Counted from the stretch's first letter, positions 53,992 through 61,905 are shown. The stretch is 64,000 nt of DNA from Methylomonas methanica (GCF_001644035.1 NZ_LUUG01000060.1:1-64000); one strand, 5' to 3'. The notes: generated from the sequence alone by a model not told the origin. Numbers and translations: made by a program.

Positions 53992-55164
53992 TCAGAACCA
54001 ATAATCCTGGTCAGAATCATCCTCCTCGTCATTGCTTCCTGCAGTCACCGTTTCAGGTTCTGCTGAATGCTCCGATTGGTTGGATTCATCAGCAAAGTTA
54101 TCTGTGTCCAGTTCCGCCTGGCTTTTATCCAGCAAGACCTCAATCGCCCAGTTATCCGCAGCCGATTCCGCTTCAAGTTCATCGTCAAAGATGCCATCAA
54201 ACAGATCGGTAAAATCGGGACTGTCTGAATTGGTTTCAGTGATGACTGTTGTTGCTAGTACCGTTGGTGGCTCTAATTCGAAGGTTTCATCAACGCCCGT
54301 CTCTTCAACAACAGGTGTTTGATTAACCAACAAACCTTCACCGTGCCGACGGGTTTTATCCGGATCGGACAACAGCATCGCCGTGGCTAAAATCTCCTGC
54401 AAAATACTGCCTTCAATAGCGCCTTTGGTGGGGATTCTCGCCAGAAGATCGTCAATGGTGCTGACGACGGGTGCCACCCGATAGTCCAGAAAACCCAGTC
54501 CATCGAGCTTGTCCCGCATACGGCGAATCGGCCGTAACGCGCTGCGGGTGACTTGTTCTTTGCCCAGCAACGACTGCTCGATGAGATGGTTGGCTTCCAC
54601 AGAAATTTCGTAAAACATCTGCTCACTGAGCGAACCGATTTTGCTGTCCAGACGCGCGACATCCGCCGGCGGCAAGCTTTCGGGTAACCCGACACTGACC
54701 ACCAGAAAGTCAAATGACAACCGCGTCGAGACAAACTCCACCGAATCCACCGCTTGCTCGATAATGCCGGCAAATTCCGGATGGCGAACCACCCAGTCCG
54801 TCACCGCCGCATCGTAACCGGCAATAAACTCGGTTTTAGCCGCAGCAAAATCCAGCCCGATACGCTCAAGTTCCTCGGTAATACTGGCGGCCGATTCAAC
54901 CGGCACGGCAAAGCCACCCAGAAAGCGGGTACCGACGCGCAAACAAATACGTTCGGCTTCCTTCTTCAGACGGTTGAACACCGTCAGCTTGTCCGGATCG
55001 AGCAAACGTTTAGACCCTAAACTGGCTAAATCCTCTGGCGGCAATTTGCTACCATCGGCCAGCACCAGGTCTTCTTTTTTCAGTTTCTTGCGGGCGCCGT
55101 AAATATTGGCATCCACTTTTACCAAGACCACGCGGTCTAAGATGATTTGCGTTTCATGAGACAT
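53992..55164 (-). CDS. DUF3150 protein
   Basis: 390 residues. DUF3150 covers about 10-310: LDRVVLVKVDANIYGARKKL, SLGSKRLLDPD, RVGTRFLGGFAVP and LSFDFLVVSVGLPE. The last 80 residues are acidic and Ser-rich, ending DSDQDYWF; the gene downstream of it in the block (55248) also ends in DCWF. DUF3150 genes accompany CobS-like ATPase and VWA genes. Function unknown; perhaps an adaptor. Confidence 0.85.
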   Translation of the reverse strand: MSHETQIILDRVVLVKVDANIYGARKKLKKEDLVLADGSKLPPEDLASLGSKRLLDPDKLTVFNRLKKEAERICLRVGTRFLGGFAVPVESAASITEELERIGLDFAAAKTEFIAGYDAAVTDWVVRHPEFAGIIEQAVDSVEFVSTRLSFDFLVVSVGLPESLPPADVARLDSKIGSLSEQMFYEISVEANHLIEQSLLGKEQVTRSALRPIRRMRDKLDGLGFLDYRVAPVVSTIDDLLARIPTKGAIEGSILQEILATAMLLSDPDKTRRHGEGLLVNQTPVVEETGVDETFELEPPTVLATTVITETNSDSPDFTDLFDGIFDDELEAESAADNWAIEVLLDKSQAELDTDNFADESNQSEHSAEPETVTAGSNDEEDDSDQDYWF

Positions 55165-55181
55165 GGGAACCTCCTAAAATG

Positions 55182-55219
55182 AGAGGCACACCCATCCCCG
55201 CTGGGGTCGATGTGCCCCT
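55182..55219 (-). ncRNA. Structured leader hairpin 7, before the DUF3150 gene
   Basis: Minus strand: AGGGGCACA (55219-55211) pairs with TGTGCCTCT (55190-55182), nine pairs with one G-U. Inside, CCCC-AGC-GGGG. AGGAGG and the start codon at 55164 follow. A good example for the consensus. Confidence 0.7.
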
Positions 55220-55247
55220 GTAGGGTTAAATGAAAATAACAAACCGG

Positions 55248-56015
55248 TTAAAACCAGCAGTCGTCCGTGTCGGACATGGCCGCTGCCAGATTTAAGCGGG
55301 GTTTGAGCAAACCTAAGACTTCTGCGGTGTCCCGAATGCTGTCCAGATCAGTGCCGAAAAATGCCAGCACGTCCTGTTCAGCTTTCAGATCGACCGAGAG
55401 ATCTCGGGCGGTTTCGGTGGCAATATCAATGTCCACGCCTTTAAAGCCTTTTGCTTTCAATGCCAGTAAAAACAACCAAGGCAGAATGCCATGCGCTGAT
55501 TTAATCTGGCCGCTCAGATCAAAGATTTCGGCATTGAGGGTGGCATCAATCCACTGTTGCCAGCCATCCCAGTCTTTTTCAGGCTTAGAGTGCTGATCCG
55601 ATACGGATTGAATAACTCCGATCAGTCGCCTGACCTCGATACCCAAGTCCACTCGAACCGCCTGCTTGGCATGGCAATCAATGGTCCAATACAGCGACTC
55701 AACTGGCGGCGTTAGCATGGGCTCTGGATTTGAATCAGGCTCTGGCACTTGTGATTGAGTTGCCGAAGTCTTACCCGGAAACACCACATTGCCGTCACCG
55801 TCAATGTCCACCACGGCCACAAACACATAGCCCTTGGCCTGTTTTTGCTGTTCGATATCGTGCTGGCGTATTCCCGTTCGCGTATTGATGCTCGGCAGAC
55901 GAGAAGCTGTCTTGCCCCAACGTGTCGAGATTGATCCGTCAGCATGGGTGGTTATCGCCCAGTCTTTGGAGCCGCCGTCAGTATTACGATGACGATAGAG
56001 ATTCCAGGCAGCCAT
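55248..56015 (-). CDS. WGR-like domain protein
   Basis: 255 residues. The N-terminal 75 residues resemble a WGR nucleic-acid-associated domain (WNLYRHRNTDGGSKDWAITTHADGSISTRWGKTAS and GYVFVAVVDIDGDG). The rest is helical and ends DTDDCWF. It starts two nt after the stop of the CobS-like gene, with no leader of its own, so these two are co-translated. A role in DNA binding is inferred. Confidence 0.72.
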   Translation of the reverse strand: MAAWNLYRHRNTDGGSKDWAITTHADGSISTRWGKTASRLPSINTRTGIRQHDIEQQKQAKGYVFVAVVDIDGDGNVVFPGKTSATQSQVPEPDSNPEPMLTPPVESLYWTIDCHAKQAVRVDLGIEVRRLIGVIQSVSDQHSKPEKDWDGWQQWIDATLNAEIFDLSGQIKSAHGILPWLFLLALKAKGFKGVDIDIATETARDLSVDLKAEQDVLAFFGTDLDSIRDTAEVLGLLKPRLNLAAAMSDTDDCWF

Positions 56016-56017
56016 GA

Positions 56018-56959
56018 TTAGATCTGCCAGTCATCGCCAAACACATCCTTGGCGATCCGATGAATCGCTTCGCGTTCGGCGGGTTCGGCACGAAAGGTCA
56101 AGGCCCGGTCCAAGGAATACGCCAAGGCATTGGGCGCACTTTTGAAGGTGGCCACCAGTGACGCCCAACGCACTAAGCCGCGCGTGGATAAGGTCACCGA
56201 CAACATGCCACTGCCATCCGCACCGCCGATAAAGACTTTACGAATCTGATTGGCGACTTTGATCATGCTTTCGCGTACCGTTTCCGGCATGCTCGGCACT
56301 ACATCGGCCAACAGTTTCATTTCGTCTTCAGGTTCGGGGTAACCGACTTCCATCAGTCTAAACCTGTCTAAAAACGCCAGGTTCTGACGTAATACACCTT
56401 GATACAATCCCGACTGATCGCCAGATCCAGCGGTATTGCCGGTGGCCACCAAACGAAACTTCGGATGCGGGACAATCACATCGCCGGTTTGCGGAATTGT
56501 TAGAGGTTTCCCTTCAACAATTTCATTCAAACCAATCAACTCAGCCGGATCAATGGCATCGATTTCGTTGATCAACAACACATGACCCAGGCGAACCGCC
56601 AGGGTCAACGGACCGTCGATCCACTTCATCGCGCCGCCGTCGACCAGCATGTACTGGCCTAGCAGGTCATTGAGTTCCAATCGACCGTGACCAGTGACCG
56701 AATGCACGCCCCAATGGAGACGTGCCGCGACTTGCTCCAACAACGAGGTTTTACCGGAACCGGTGGGACCGGTCAGGTATAAGCCATCGCCATTGGCTGC
56801 GCCTAAAAACGCCAACACATCGCGCAAGTGATCCTTGCGAAACACATAGGGTTTTTGCGCCGGTACATAGGTATTTTGTCCGGGGGCAAAGCCTTCCACT
56901 TTCATGGAAGCAGGGGCCTGAATGCCGAAGGTGTCGGCAATGGAATAGTGTTGGTACAT
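56018..56959 (-). CDS. CobS/MoxR-like AAA+ ATPase
   Basis: 313 residues from the ATG at 56959 (GAGGAGCTCACC). Walker A GPTGSGKTSLLEQ, Walker B LLINEIDAI, sensor ATGNTAGSG and arginine region ILQ-type (RQNLAFLDRFR). It resembles the CobS small subunit of cobaltochelatases and the ICE-borne 'cobS' genes of SXT/R391. Likely works with the VWA protein at 52150. Confidence 0.9.
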   Translation of the reverse strand: MYQHYSIADTFGIQAPASMKVEGFAPGQNTYVPAQKPYVFRKDHLRDVLAFLGAANGDGLYLTGPTGSGKTSLLEQVAARLHWGVHSVTGHGRLELNDLLGQYMLVDGGAMKWIDGPLTLAVRLGHVLLINEIDAIDPAELIGLNEIVEGKPLTIPQTGDVIVPHPKFRLVATGNTAGSGDQSGLYQGVLRQNLAFLDRFRLMEVGYPEPEDEMKLLADVVPSMPETVRESMIKVANQIRKVFIGGADGSGMLSVTLSTRGLVRWASLVATFKSAPNALAYSLDRALTFRAEPAEREAIHRIAKDVFGDDWQI

Positions 56960-56993
56960 GGTGAGCTCCTCGAGGACTAACCTCAAATGACAA

Positions 56994-57025
56994 GGGGCGC
57001 ACCGCCCCGAGGGGTAATGGGCCCC
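56994..57025 (-). ncRNA. Structured leader hairpin 8, before the CobS-like gene
   Basis: Minus strand: GGGGC (57025-57021) with GCGCCCC (57000-56994). Inside, CCCC-TC-GGGG. The outer stem is short here. Confidence 0.5.
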
Positions 57026-57036
57026 AACAGGTGGTT

Positions 57037-57056
57037 AAAACCCTGGCAACCCAGGG
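57037..57056 (-). terminator. Intrinsic terminator after the 70-residue gene
   Basis: Minus strand: CCCTGG-GTTG-CCAGGG followed by TTTT, starting 13 bp beyond the stop at 57069 and placed just before leader 8. Confidence 0.75.
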
Positions 57057-57068
57057 TAGATAAAGAAA

Positions 57069-57281
57069 TTAACGTAACTGCATGACACAGTACATCGCCC
57101 ATTCGGCACGGGCCAACAGCTCCCGATCCATCAAACGCAGGATGCGCTGAATGTCGCTTCTCAAACCGGGGTCCGAGAGTTGACCGTGCAGATCCAGCAG
57201 CAACCGCTTTTTGGCATGAATGTCGTCGCTATGCGCAACGTTCAACCAGCCCTGCAAGGTTTTCCAAAAGTCGTGATTCAT
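57069..57281 (-). CDS. Small hypothetical protein, 70 residues
   Basis: AAGGAGGTCATC precedes the ATG at 57281. All-helical: NHDFWKTLQGWLNVAHSDDIHAKKRLLLD, then RSDIQRILRLMDRELLAR. No family recognised. It has its own leader hairpin, a terminator downstream and copy 2 of the four-hairpin element upstream. Confidence 0.7.
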   Translation of the reverse strand: MNHDFWKTLQGWLNVAHSDDIHAKKRLLLDLHGQLSDPGLRSDIQRILRLMDRELLARAEWAMYCVMQLR

Positions 57282-57305
57282 GATGACCTCCTTCAATGAT
57301 TAAAA

Positions 57306-57339
57306 GGGGTCATCGAGTCCCGTGAGGGTGATGAACCCC
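57306..57339 (-). ncRNA. Structured leader hairpin 9
   Basis: Minus strand: GGGGTTCATC (57339-57330) with GATGACCCC (57314-57306), one bulged T. Inside, CCC-TCAC-GGG. Start codon at 57281. Confidence 0.6.
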
Positions 57340-57359
57340 AACGGGACAAACTAAACACA

Positions 57360-57457
57360 CCAGGCTTGACGCACCTGGCACACGAGGCAAACGCTCATGC
57401 CGCTTAATAACGGAACGCCGGTCGAAACCGGATTCGGGATTCCACGAAGGGAATGCC
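57360..57457. ncRNA. Four-hairpin element, copy 2
   Basis: Hairpin 1 CCAGG-CTTGACGCA-CCTGG (57360-57378); hairpin 2 CCG-CTTAATAA-CGG (57400-57413); hairpin 3 CCGGT-CGAA-ACCGG (57418-57431); hairpin 4 ATTCC-ACGAAG-GGAAT with GG/CC (57437-57457). Stems differ from copies 1 and 3 but stay paired. Confidence 0.7.
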
Positions 57458-57622
57458 TGAACGATGCTGGTTTTGGGTTGGACTTTTCTTAAAGCCCAGC
57501 CTAAAGCCGACAGGCCTAAACTGAAGGATTCCATCAGGTGTCCGGCGTCAACTCTCGTAGCCGACCATCATCAATGAACATCCCGTAACCACCAGGGTTA
57601 CAGGATGTCTTGAAACGACCCC

Positions 57623-58624
57623 TCAAAACCAAAAGTCCACACCCGCCAGGTCTTTCAAGGCTTGGGCATCGAACGGTACTTCGGCATGTTTGCCGTCGTC
57701 ATCCCGGCAAGTCACGCGGACCCGCGTGGCAGACGGTTTACGATAGCGTTCCAGTGCCGCAGCCTGAACATCCGGTTGCAAGGCGTGCAGTGCTGCCTTG
57801 TAATCGATAGCACCCTGGCTTTGAAACCGGCTGATCCGCAACCCGGAATGCTCTGCGGCCACGTAATCGCCCATTAGCAACACCAACGTGTTTTCAATGG
57901 CCGCCTGATTAGCCTCCAAGGTGGCCAGTTCCGCTTTCAAATCCGCGATTTTCACGGCACGATTGCGATAACTCGCCGCCTGCTGTTGCCATTGCTGCTC
58001 AGCATCACCTTTGGGTAAATACAAATCACGCTCGGGATCCTTACTCGGCTCCTTTTTCGATTTGACCGCCGACCAGAAATCCATCGCTTTATCGACCAGC
58101 TGGGTGAGAAAAATCTCATCGCGCTGAATTTCAAACTCGATGTCCTGGCCTTGATGGTAGAAAAACAAAAAGCCGCGTTGCGCTTCGGACACCAGCAGTT
58201 GCTGTTGCACCTGACACCAATACAGTTGATAGGCCTCGGACGCTTCCCGATTCAACAGCACATCCAAAAATGTGGTTTCGTGTGGACATTTGATTTCCAC
58301 GGGCTCATTCGCGTCGGACAAGCCATCGAACGAAGCCCGCATCAACGGATACTGTTCCGACTCGCCGCACAGTGGTAACAACATCAGATCGTGTTTATCC
58401 TCAAAGCGTTGCAAAGCCTCGGGCTCTTGCTGGATGCCGGCGCGGATCAACGGGTTGTTGTCCAGGCTGGCTTCCAGCACCAGGCCGACCTTTTCTGCCC
58501 AGAGCCGCCAAGGGGTTTTGTAAGGCGAGCGGTTCATGACGATGGCCGCTTCACTGGCACTGACGCCTTGTGAACGCCAGTGCCGCCAGGCGTCGGAACG
58601 TTGCGAAACGTCGATGACGTTCAT
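57623..58624 (-). CDS. exo: YqaJ/lambda-exonuclease family nuclease
   Basis: 333 residues. PD-(D/E)xK nuclease: ASEAAIVMNRSPYKTPWRLW, GIQQEPEALQRFE, the Asp in SFDGLSDAN, EIKCP and the QVQQQLLVS helix. The last third (coiled coil and cysteine-rich CRDDDGK region) is beyond the nuclease core. With Bet (59132) and SSB it makes a lambda-Red-like recombination set as in SXT. Its start overlaps the stop of the 111-residue gene. Confidence 0.9.
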   Translation of the reverse strand: MNVIDVSQRSDAWRHWRSQGVSASEAAIVMNRSPYKTPWRLWAEKVGLVLEASLDNNPLIRAGIQQEPEALQRFEDKHDLMLLPLCGESEQYPLMRASFDGLSDANEPVEIKCPHETTFLDVLLNREASEAYQLYWCQVQQQLLVSEAQRGFLFFYHQGQDIEFEIQRDEIFLTQLVDKAMDFWSAVKSKKEPSKDPERDLYLPKGDAEQQWQQQAASYRNRAVKIADLKAELATLEANQAAIENTLVLLMGDYVAAEHSGLRISRFQSQGAIDYKAALHALQPDVQAAALERYRKPSATRVRVTCRDDDGKHAEVPFDAQALKDLAGVDFWF

Positions 58625-58956
58625 TGCCAGGCTTCCGGCAACTGAATGTGGCAGCCTAACCGCAACGAGGGCACGCCGCGTTGGGTTAAATGCTGTTCAC
58701 AGCGCTTGGCCCAATGGAAATCGGCAAATAGCAACAACACGGCATCCGCAGTTGGCAATACCAAGCCGCCAAAACTTTCCACCAAATGGTGTAATTCCGC
58801 TTTGGAGGGTTTGTCGACCTCTGCCACGGCTACACCCGGTTTAAAACTGCGTTCTAAAAAGCCGCGCCCATGTCGGCGAATCACCGTGGGTGAGTCGTAA
58901 CGCCGCCAGTCGGTATGACACGGCAGACGATTTAACGATTGATCGATTGCATTCAT
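58621..58956 (-). CDS. Hypothetical protein, 111 residues, coupled to exo
   Basis: Starts MNAIDQSLNRLP, with AAGGAG before the ATG, and overlaps exo by four nt (ATGA). Contains FKPGVAVAEVDKPSKAELHHLV and DAVLLLFADFHWAKRCEQHL, a mixed alpha/beta pattern. No family recognised. Position suggests a role with the exonuclease. Confidence 0.7.
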   Translation of the reverse strand: MNAIDQSLNRLPCHTDWRRYDSPTVIRRHGRGFLERSFKPGVAVAEVDKPSKAELHHLVESFGGLVLPTADAVLLLFADFHWAKRCEQHLTQRGVPSLRLGCHIQLPEAWQ

Positions 58957-58978
58957 GATCTCTCCTTAACTAAAACTC

Positions 58979-59019
58979 AGAGCATCATGAATCCCCACAC
59001 GGGCGAGTCATGACGCCCT
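58979..59019 (-). ncRNA. Structured leader hairpin 10
   Basis: Minus strand: AGGGCGTCATGA (59019-59008) pairs along all twelve bases with TCATGATGCTCT (58990-58979), two G-U pairs. Inside, CCC-GTGT-GGG. The longest outer stem of the family. Confidence 0.7.
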
Positions 59020-59131
59020 GAAGGGGTGGTAGTTGAATGTGATGGATACTGAAATCCAGCACACATCAATATGAAAAAGGCCTAGCCGATTGCGTGATTA
59101 AGCAACATGACAGCCCTATACAGTGAAATGA

Positions 59132-60187
59132 CTAACGGTTGGTATTCAAAGCCTGACGCGCCTGCGTCATAGCCATGTCCTTCGGTGTCAATGGCGGCAT
59201 GGCCGTCGCTTCAGATTGTTCCAATACCGGTGTGGTCCTGGGTTCGACCTCAGAGACCTTGTCCAACTCGGCCAAGGCAAACGTCAGATCGATACCTCTG
59301 AACTTCTGGTTGGCATAGTCGTAGGCGGCTTTCCAGGCTCCTGCCCCCGCAGTCCGTCTAACCAATTCGGCGACCGCTTTTTGCACCTTGGGATGGATTT
59401 GCGACAGATCGATAACGCGGTTTGTATCAACGCCAGCATCGCCCATCACATCATGATCATTACTGCCAGAAGCAGCATCATGTATATAAGTGGCACTACC
59501 ATCGATCACGCTACCGTCGGCAATATCGTCAAGGGTTTTGCCATCCATTTCCTCGGCGGCATAACCGCATTCCTCCGGAAAGGCTGCCCTGAGCGACGCA
59601 GCTTTACCGCATTTGGATAATTGCCCCTTAGGGCGTTTGATCCACATGGCGGTTGGCACTTGCGAGTGTTTACCACCGGCTGTGCTATAAGCCTCCAGCC
59701 AGTAGACTTCCTCGGTAAAGGCGCAACGTTTGCCGGCGACGATCCGGTACACAGTAACCGCCACCCATTCGGGAAAGGTCACGGTGACACTGGATTCCTG
59801 CCATTGCTCGTTGTCGTCCTTGTAGCGACCGGTAAAGGTTTTGGTGATATCAGGACCCCAGACGGGTCTGTCCATGCCGGCCCAAACACCGGTCCGAGAC
59901 GCGGTAGTCTGGATTTCCATGATGGACGGCCAGACGGTCTCGACATTGCGGCCTAAAGCAGCACTCCACATCGGCACGATATGCACCGGCTTTTTAAAGA
60001 TGTCGAGCTTGCGGGCCTTGCAATAATCCAGCGCCATCAGAATGGCTTCCGGGGTTTTGGCGGTCGGAAAGGTGACTTCAGTCAATACTTTCCAGGACTG
60101 CTCCGAAATACCATAGCCTTGCTGGGCTGCCATCGGCATGGGTAAGTCGCGCGACTTAGGTTGATAGTTTCGGTTTTGATTGCTCAT
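59132..60187 (-). CDS. bet: Bet/RecT single-strand annealing protein
   Basis: 351 residues from the ATG at 60187 (AAGGAGACCCACC). The RecT/Redbeta core (about 30-215) has MALDYCKARKLDIFKKPVHIVPMW, SIMEIQTTASRTG and WIKRPKGQLSKCGKAASLRAAFPEE. The C-terminal part is variable. It anneals homologous single strands after the exonuclease acts. Confidence 0.92.
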   Translation of the reverse strand: MSNQNRNYQPKSRDLPMPMAAQQGYGISEQSWKVLTEVTFPTAKTPEAILMALDYCKARKLDIFKKPVHIVPMWSAALGRNVETVWPSIMEIQTTASRTGVWAGMDRPVWGPDITKTFTGRYKDDNEQWQESSVTVTFPEWVAVTVYRIVAGKRCAFTEEVYWLEAYSTAGGKHSQVPTAMWIKRPKGQLSKCGKAASLRAAFPEECGYAAEEMDGKTLDDIADGSVIDGSATYIHDAASGSNDHDVMGDAGVDTNRVIDLSQIHPKVQKAVAELVRRTAGAGAWKAAYDYANQKFRGIDLTFALAELDKVSEVEPRTTPVLEQSEATAMPPLTPKDMAMTQARQALNTNR

Positions 60188-60208
60188 GGTGGGTCTCCTT
60201 ATCAAAAT

Positions 60209-60244
60209 GGGAACGCCATGGCCCCAACGGGGATAGTCGTCCCC
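60209..60244 (-). ncRNA. Structured leader hairpin 11, before bet
   Basis: Minus strand: GGGGACG (60244-60238) with CGTTCCC (60215-60209), one G-U pair. Inside, CCCC-GTT-GGGG. AAGGAG and the start codon at 60187 follow. Confidence 0.65.
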
Positions 60245-60329
60245 TTTGGGTTGAAAAGCCGTCACCGCAAAAACGGGTCGGCAGTAGGTTAAAATTTACC
60301 CTCGCTTGCGACAGCTCGAATAGCTAGGT

Positions 60330-60758
60330 TTAGTTGAGCGGCATATCGGCATACTCGTCATCCCAATCAGCGTCTTCTGATGCCGGGTTCGATGATGAAC
60401 CGTTTGCAGATGCGGGCACAGTTGGGCGATCGAGTAGTTGCAACTCATGCACAACCACTTCCGTGCGATAACGCTTTTCGCCGTTCTTATCCCATTGCTG
60501 GGTGCGAAGAGCGCCTTCAACATAGATCTTGCTGCCTTTCTTCAAAAGATCGCCGGCGGTATCGGCCAGTTTTTTAAAAAACACGACCCGATGCCATTCA
60601 GTTCGTTCCTGTTTGGCGTTTTTTGCATCTTTCCAAACTTCACTGGTTGCCAAGCGAATTGCCACAACCTTACCGCCGTTATTCGGTAAATAGCGAATAT
60701 CCGGATCGGCGCCGAGACGGCCCAGCAAGATGACTTTGTTTACACCACGATTGGCCAT
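60330..60758 (-). CDS. ssb: Single-stranded DNA-binding protein
   Basis: 142 residues. OB fold: [69 protein letters not shown]. The tail is acidic ([14 protein letters not shown]) but ends in PLN rather than the PF of host SSB, so binding to host SSB partners may differ. AGGAGG precedes the ATG. Part of the recombination set with bet and exo. Confidence 0.95.
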   Translation of the reverse strand: MANRGVNKVILLGRLGADPDIRYLPNNGGKVVAIRLATSEVWKDAKNAKQERTEWHRVVFFKKLADTAGDLLKKGSKIYVEGALRTQQWDKNGEKRYRTEVVVHELQLLDRPTVPASANGSSSNPASEDADWDDEYADMPLN

Positions 60759-60792
60759 GATGATGTCCTCCTATCGTCCGCGCCCGACAATT

Positions 60793-60823
60793 GAAAATAA
60801 AACCCACCTGCGCGGCGATGGGT
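60793..60823 (-). terminator. Possible attenuator in the ssb leader
   Basis: Minus strand: ACCCA (60823 side complement) ... TGGGT followed by TTTATTTT, i.e. a stem 60802-60806/60819-60823 with a GC-rich loop and a T-rich tail, about 35 nt before the ssb start. Upstream, ATTCC-TAGCC-GGGAAT (60840-60855) may replace the standard leader. Short stem, so uncertain. Confidence 0.4.
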
Positions 60824-60899
60824 CACATCCGGCAGGCACATTCCCGGCTAGGAATAAGCACTCCCAGACAGGATGAAAATCTAAAACACAACCATCACA

Positions 60900-61000
60900 T
60901 CAGGCTTGACGCACCTGACACGCCGATGGATAACCACCGCCGCCGCTTAAAAACGGAACGCCGACCGCAGTCGGAACAAGGCAATCCTGAAAGATCAGCC
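60900..61000. ncRNA. Four-hairpin element, copy 3
   Basis: Hairpin 1 TCAGG-CTTGACGCA-CCTGA (60900-60918); hairpin 2 CCG-CTTAAAAA-CGG (60943-60956); hairpin 3 CCGAC-CGCA-GTCGG (60961-60974); hairpin 4 ATC/GAT within GGC/GCC (60980-61000). Located upstream of ssb and between divergent ssb and the AcaB-like gene. Confidence 0.7.
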
Positions 61001-61082
61001 AAGAAAATTAGAAAAACAGGCAAGCAAAAAGCTAACCGATTCAATTGTCAGGCATTGAAACAGAAAAATTTAAGGATGCTCG

Positions 61083-61114
61083 TACAATAAAGGTCGAATT
61101 CGGCCTTTATTGTA
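61083..61114. promoter_or_regulatory. 32-bp near-perfect palindrome upstream of the AcaB-like gene
   Basis: TACAATAAAGG (61083-61093) and CCTTTATTGTA (61104-61114) are exact reverse complements around T-CGAATTCG-G, whose centre is again a palindrome. It lies 62 bp before the ATG at 61176. A likely operator for the divergent ssb/acaB-like region. Confidence 0.65.
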
Positions 61115-61175
61115 AAAAGGCCAAAAAAAATTTGGCTTACGATCATGGCTCATTTATCCAACATGGGAAACGGTC

Positions 61176-61811
61176 ATGTCCGAAACAGCTCCTCAGCCAA
61201 AATCAGCCTCGCGTCGCGCCATCAGTCGGCCGATATTTGAGCGTACGTTTAACATCAACAGCGAGCAAGCTATTCGGGTCATCCGTGATAGCTATCACCG
61301 ACTCATGGTGTCCTTGTATGCGATCGACGTGATCCTGCGCATCATTGGCCGAGAAGAAACCGTTGATGAAATCGAAAGTATCGTCAGTCAGATGATTGCC
61401 GAATGCGCGGAGCAACTGCAGCAGGAAAAGATGCGGTTGGAAAAACTCAAGGCCGACAACGGCATCAGCGAAACGCCGACCTACACGCACCCTAGGGAGT
61501 TTGTAGCCAAGATCGCTTCACCCCAAATTGCGCAATTCGTCGAGTTGATTCGTTTGCTGGATCAATTGATGATAGTGATGGACACATTGTGGCTGTGCCA
61601 GATCATCTCCAACAAACATTGCATTGCCGCGCGCCTAGAGTGGCAGCAGCGATTGCAGCGGCTAGCCAATAAAATTGTGACGATGGAGCGGCATGCGCAT
61701 CAGGCAGCGTATGAACAGGGGCATGGGGAGGAAGTAAGATTGGCGAGGCAGGAATCAGGATTGAATGTGGAGCCTCAACCCTCGTTGGATACCGATGCGC
61801 CGAAGGAGTAA
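61176..61811 (+). CDS. DUF1845 (AcaB-like) regulator
   Basis: 211 residues. The DUF1845/TIGR03761-related core is about 18-185: RPIFERTFNINSEQAIRVIRDSYHRLMVSLYAIDVI, FVAKIASPQIAQFVELIRLLDQLMIVMDTLWLC and a C-terminal helix KIVTMERHAHQAAYEQG. In IncC plasmids AcaB of this family activates acaDC, the FlhDC-like master activator. Here it is rightward, opposite to the core genes. The regulatory role is by homology. Confidence 0.78.
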   Translation: MSETAPQPKSASRRAISRPIFERTFNINSEQAIRVIRDSYHRLMVSLYAIDVILRIIGREETVDEIESIVSQMIAECAEQLQQEKMRLEKLKADNGISETPTYTHPREFVAKIASPQIAQFVELIRLLDQLMIVMDTLWLCQIISNKHCIAARLEWQQRLQRLANKIVTMERHAHQAAYEQGHGEEVRLARQESGLNVEPQPSLDTDAPKE

Positions 61812-61905
61812 CGCCCCATTTGATTCAACTACTGGGCGAAAAATAGGCAGCGCATTACCGAGTCGACCCGGCCTGTCAGGTATCGTGAATCGGCTTGGCT
61901 TATTA

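Noticed and set aside
52150-56959. Reading the CobS-like and VWA genes as cobalamin synthesis
   Set aside because: No other cobalamin genes are near, no CobN, and the same pair is a standard part of SXT-type elements.
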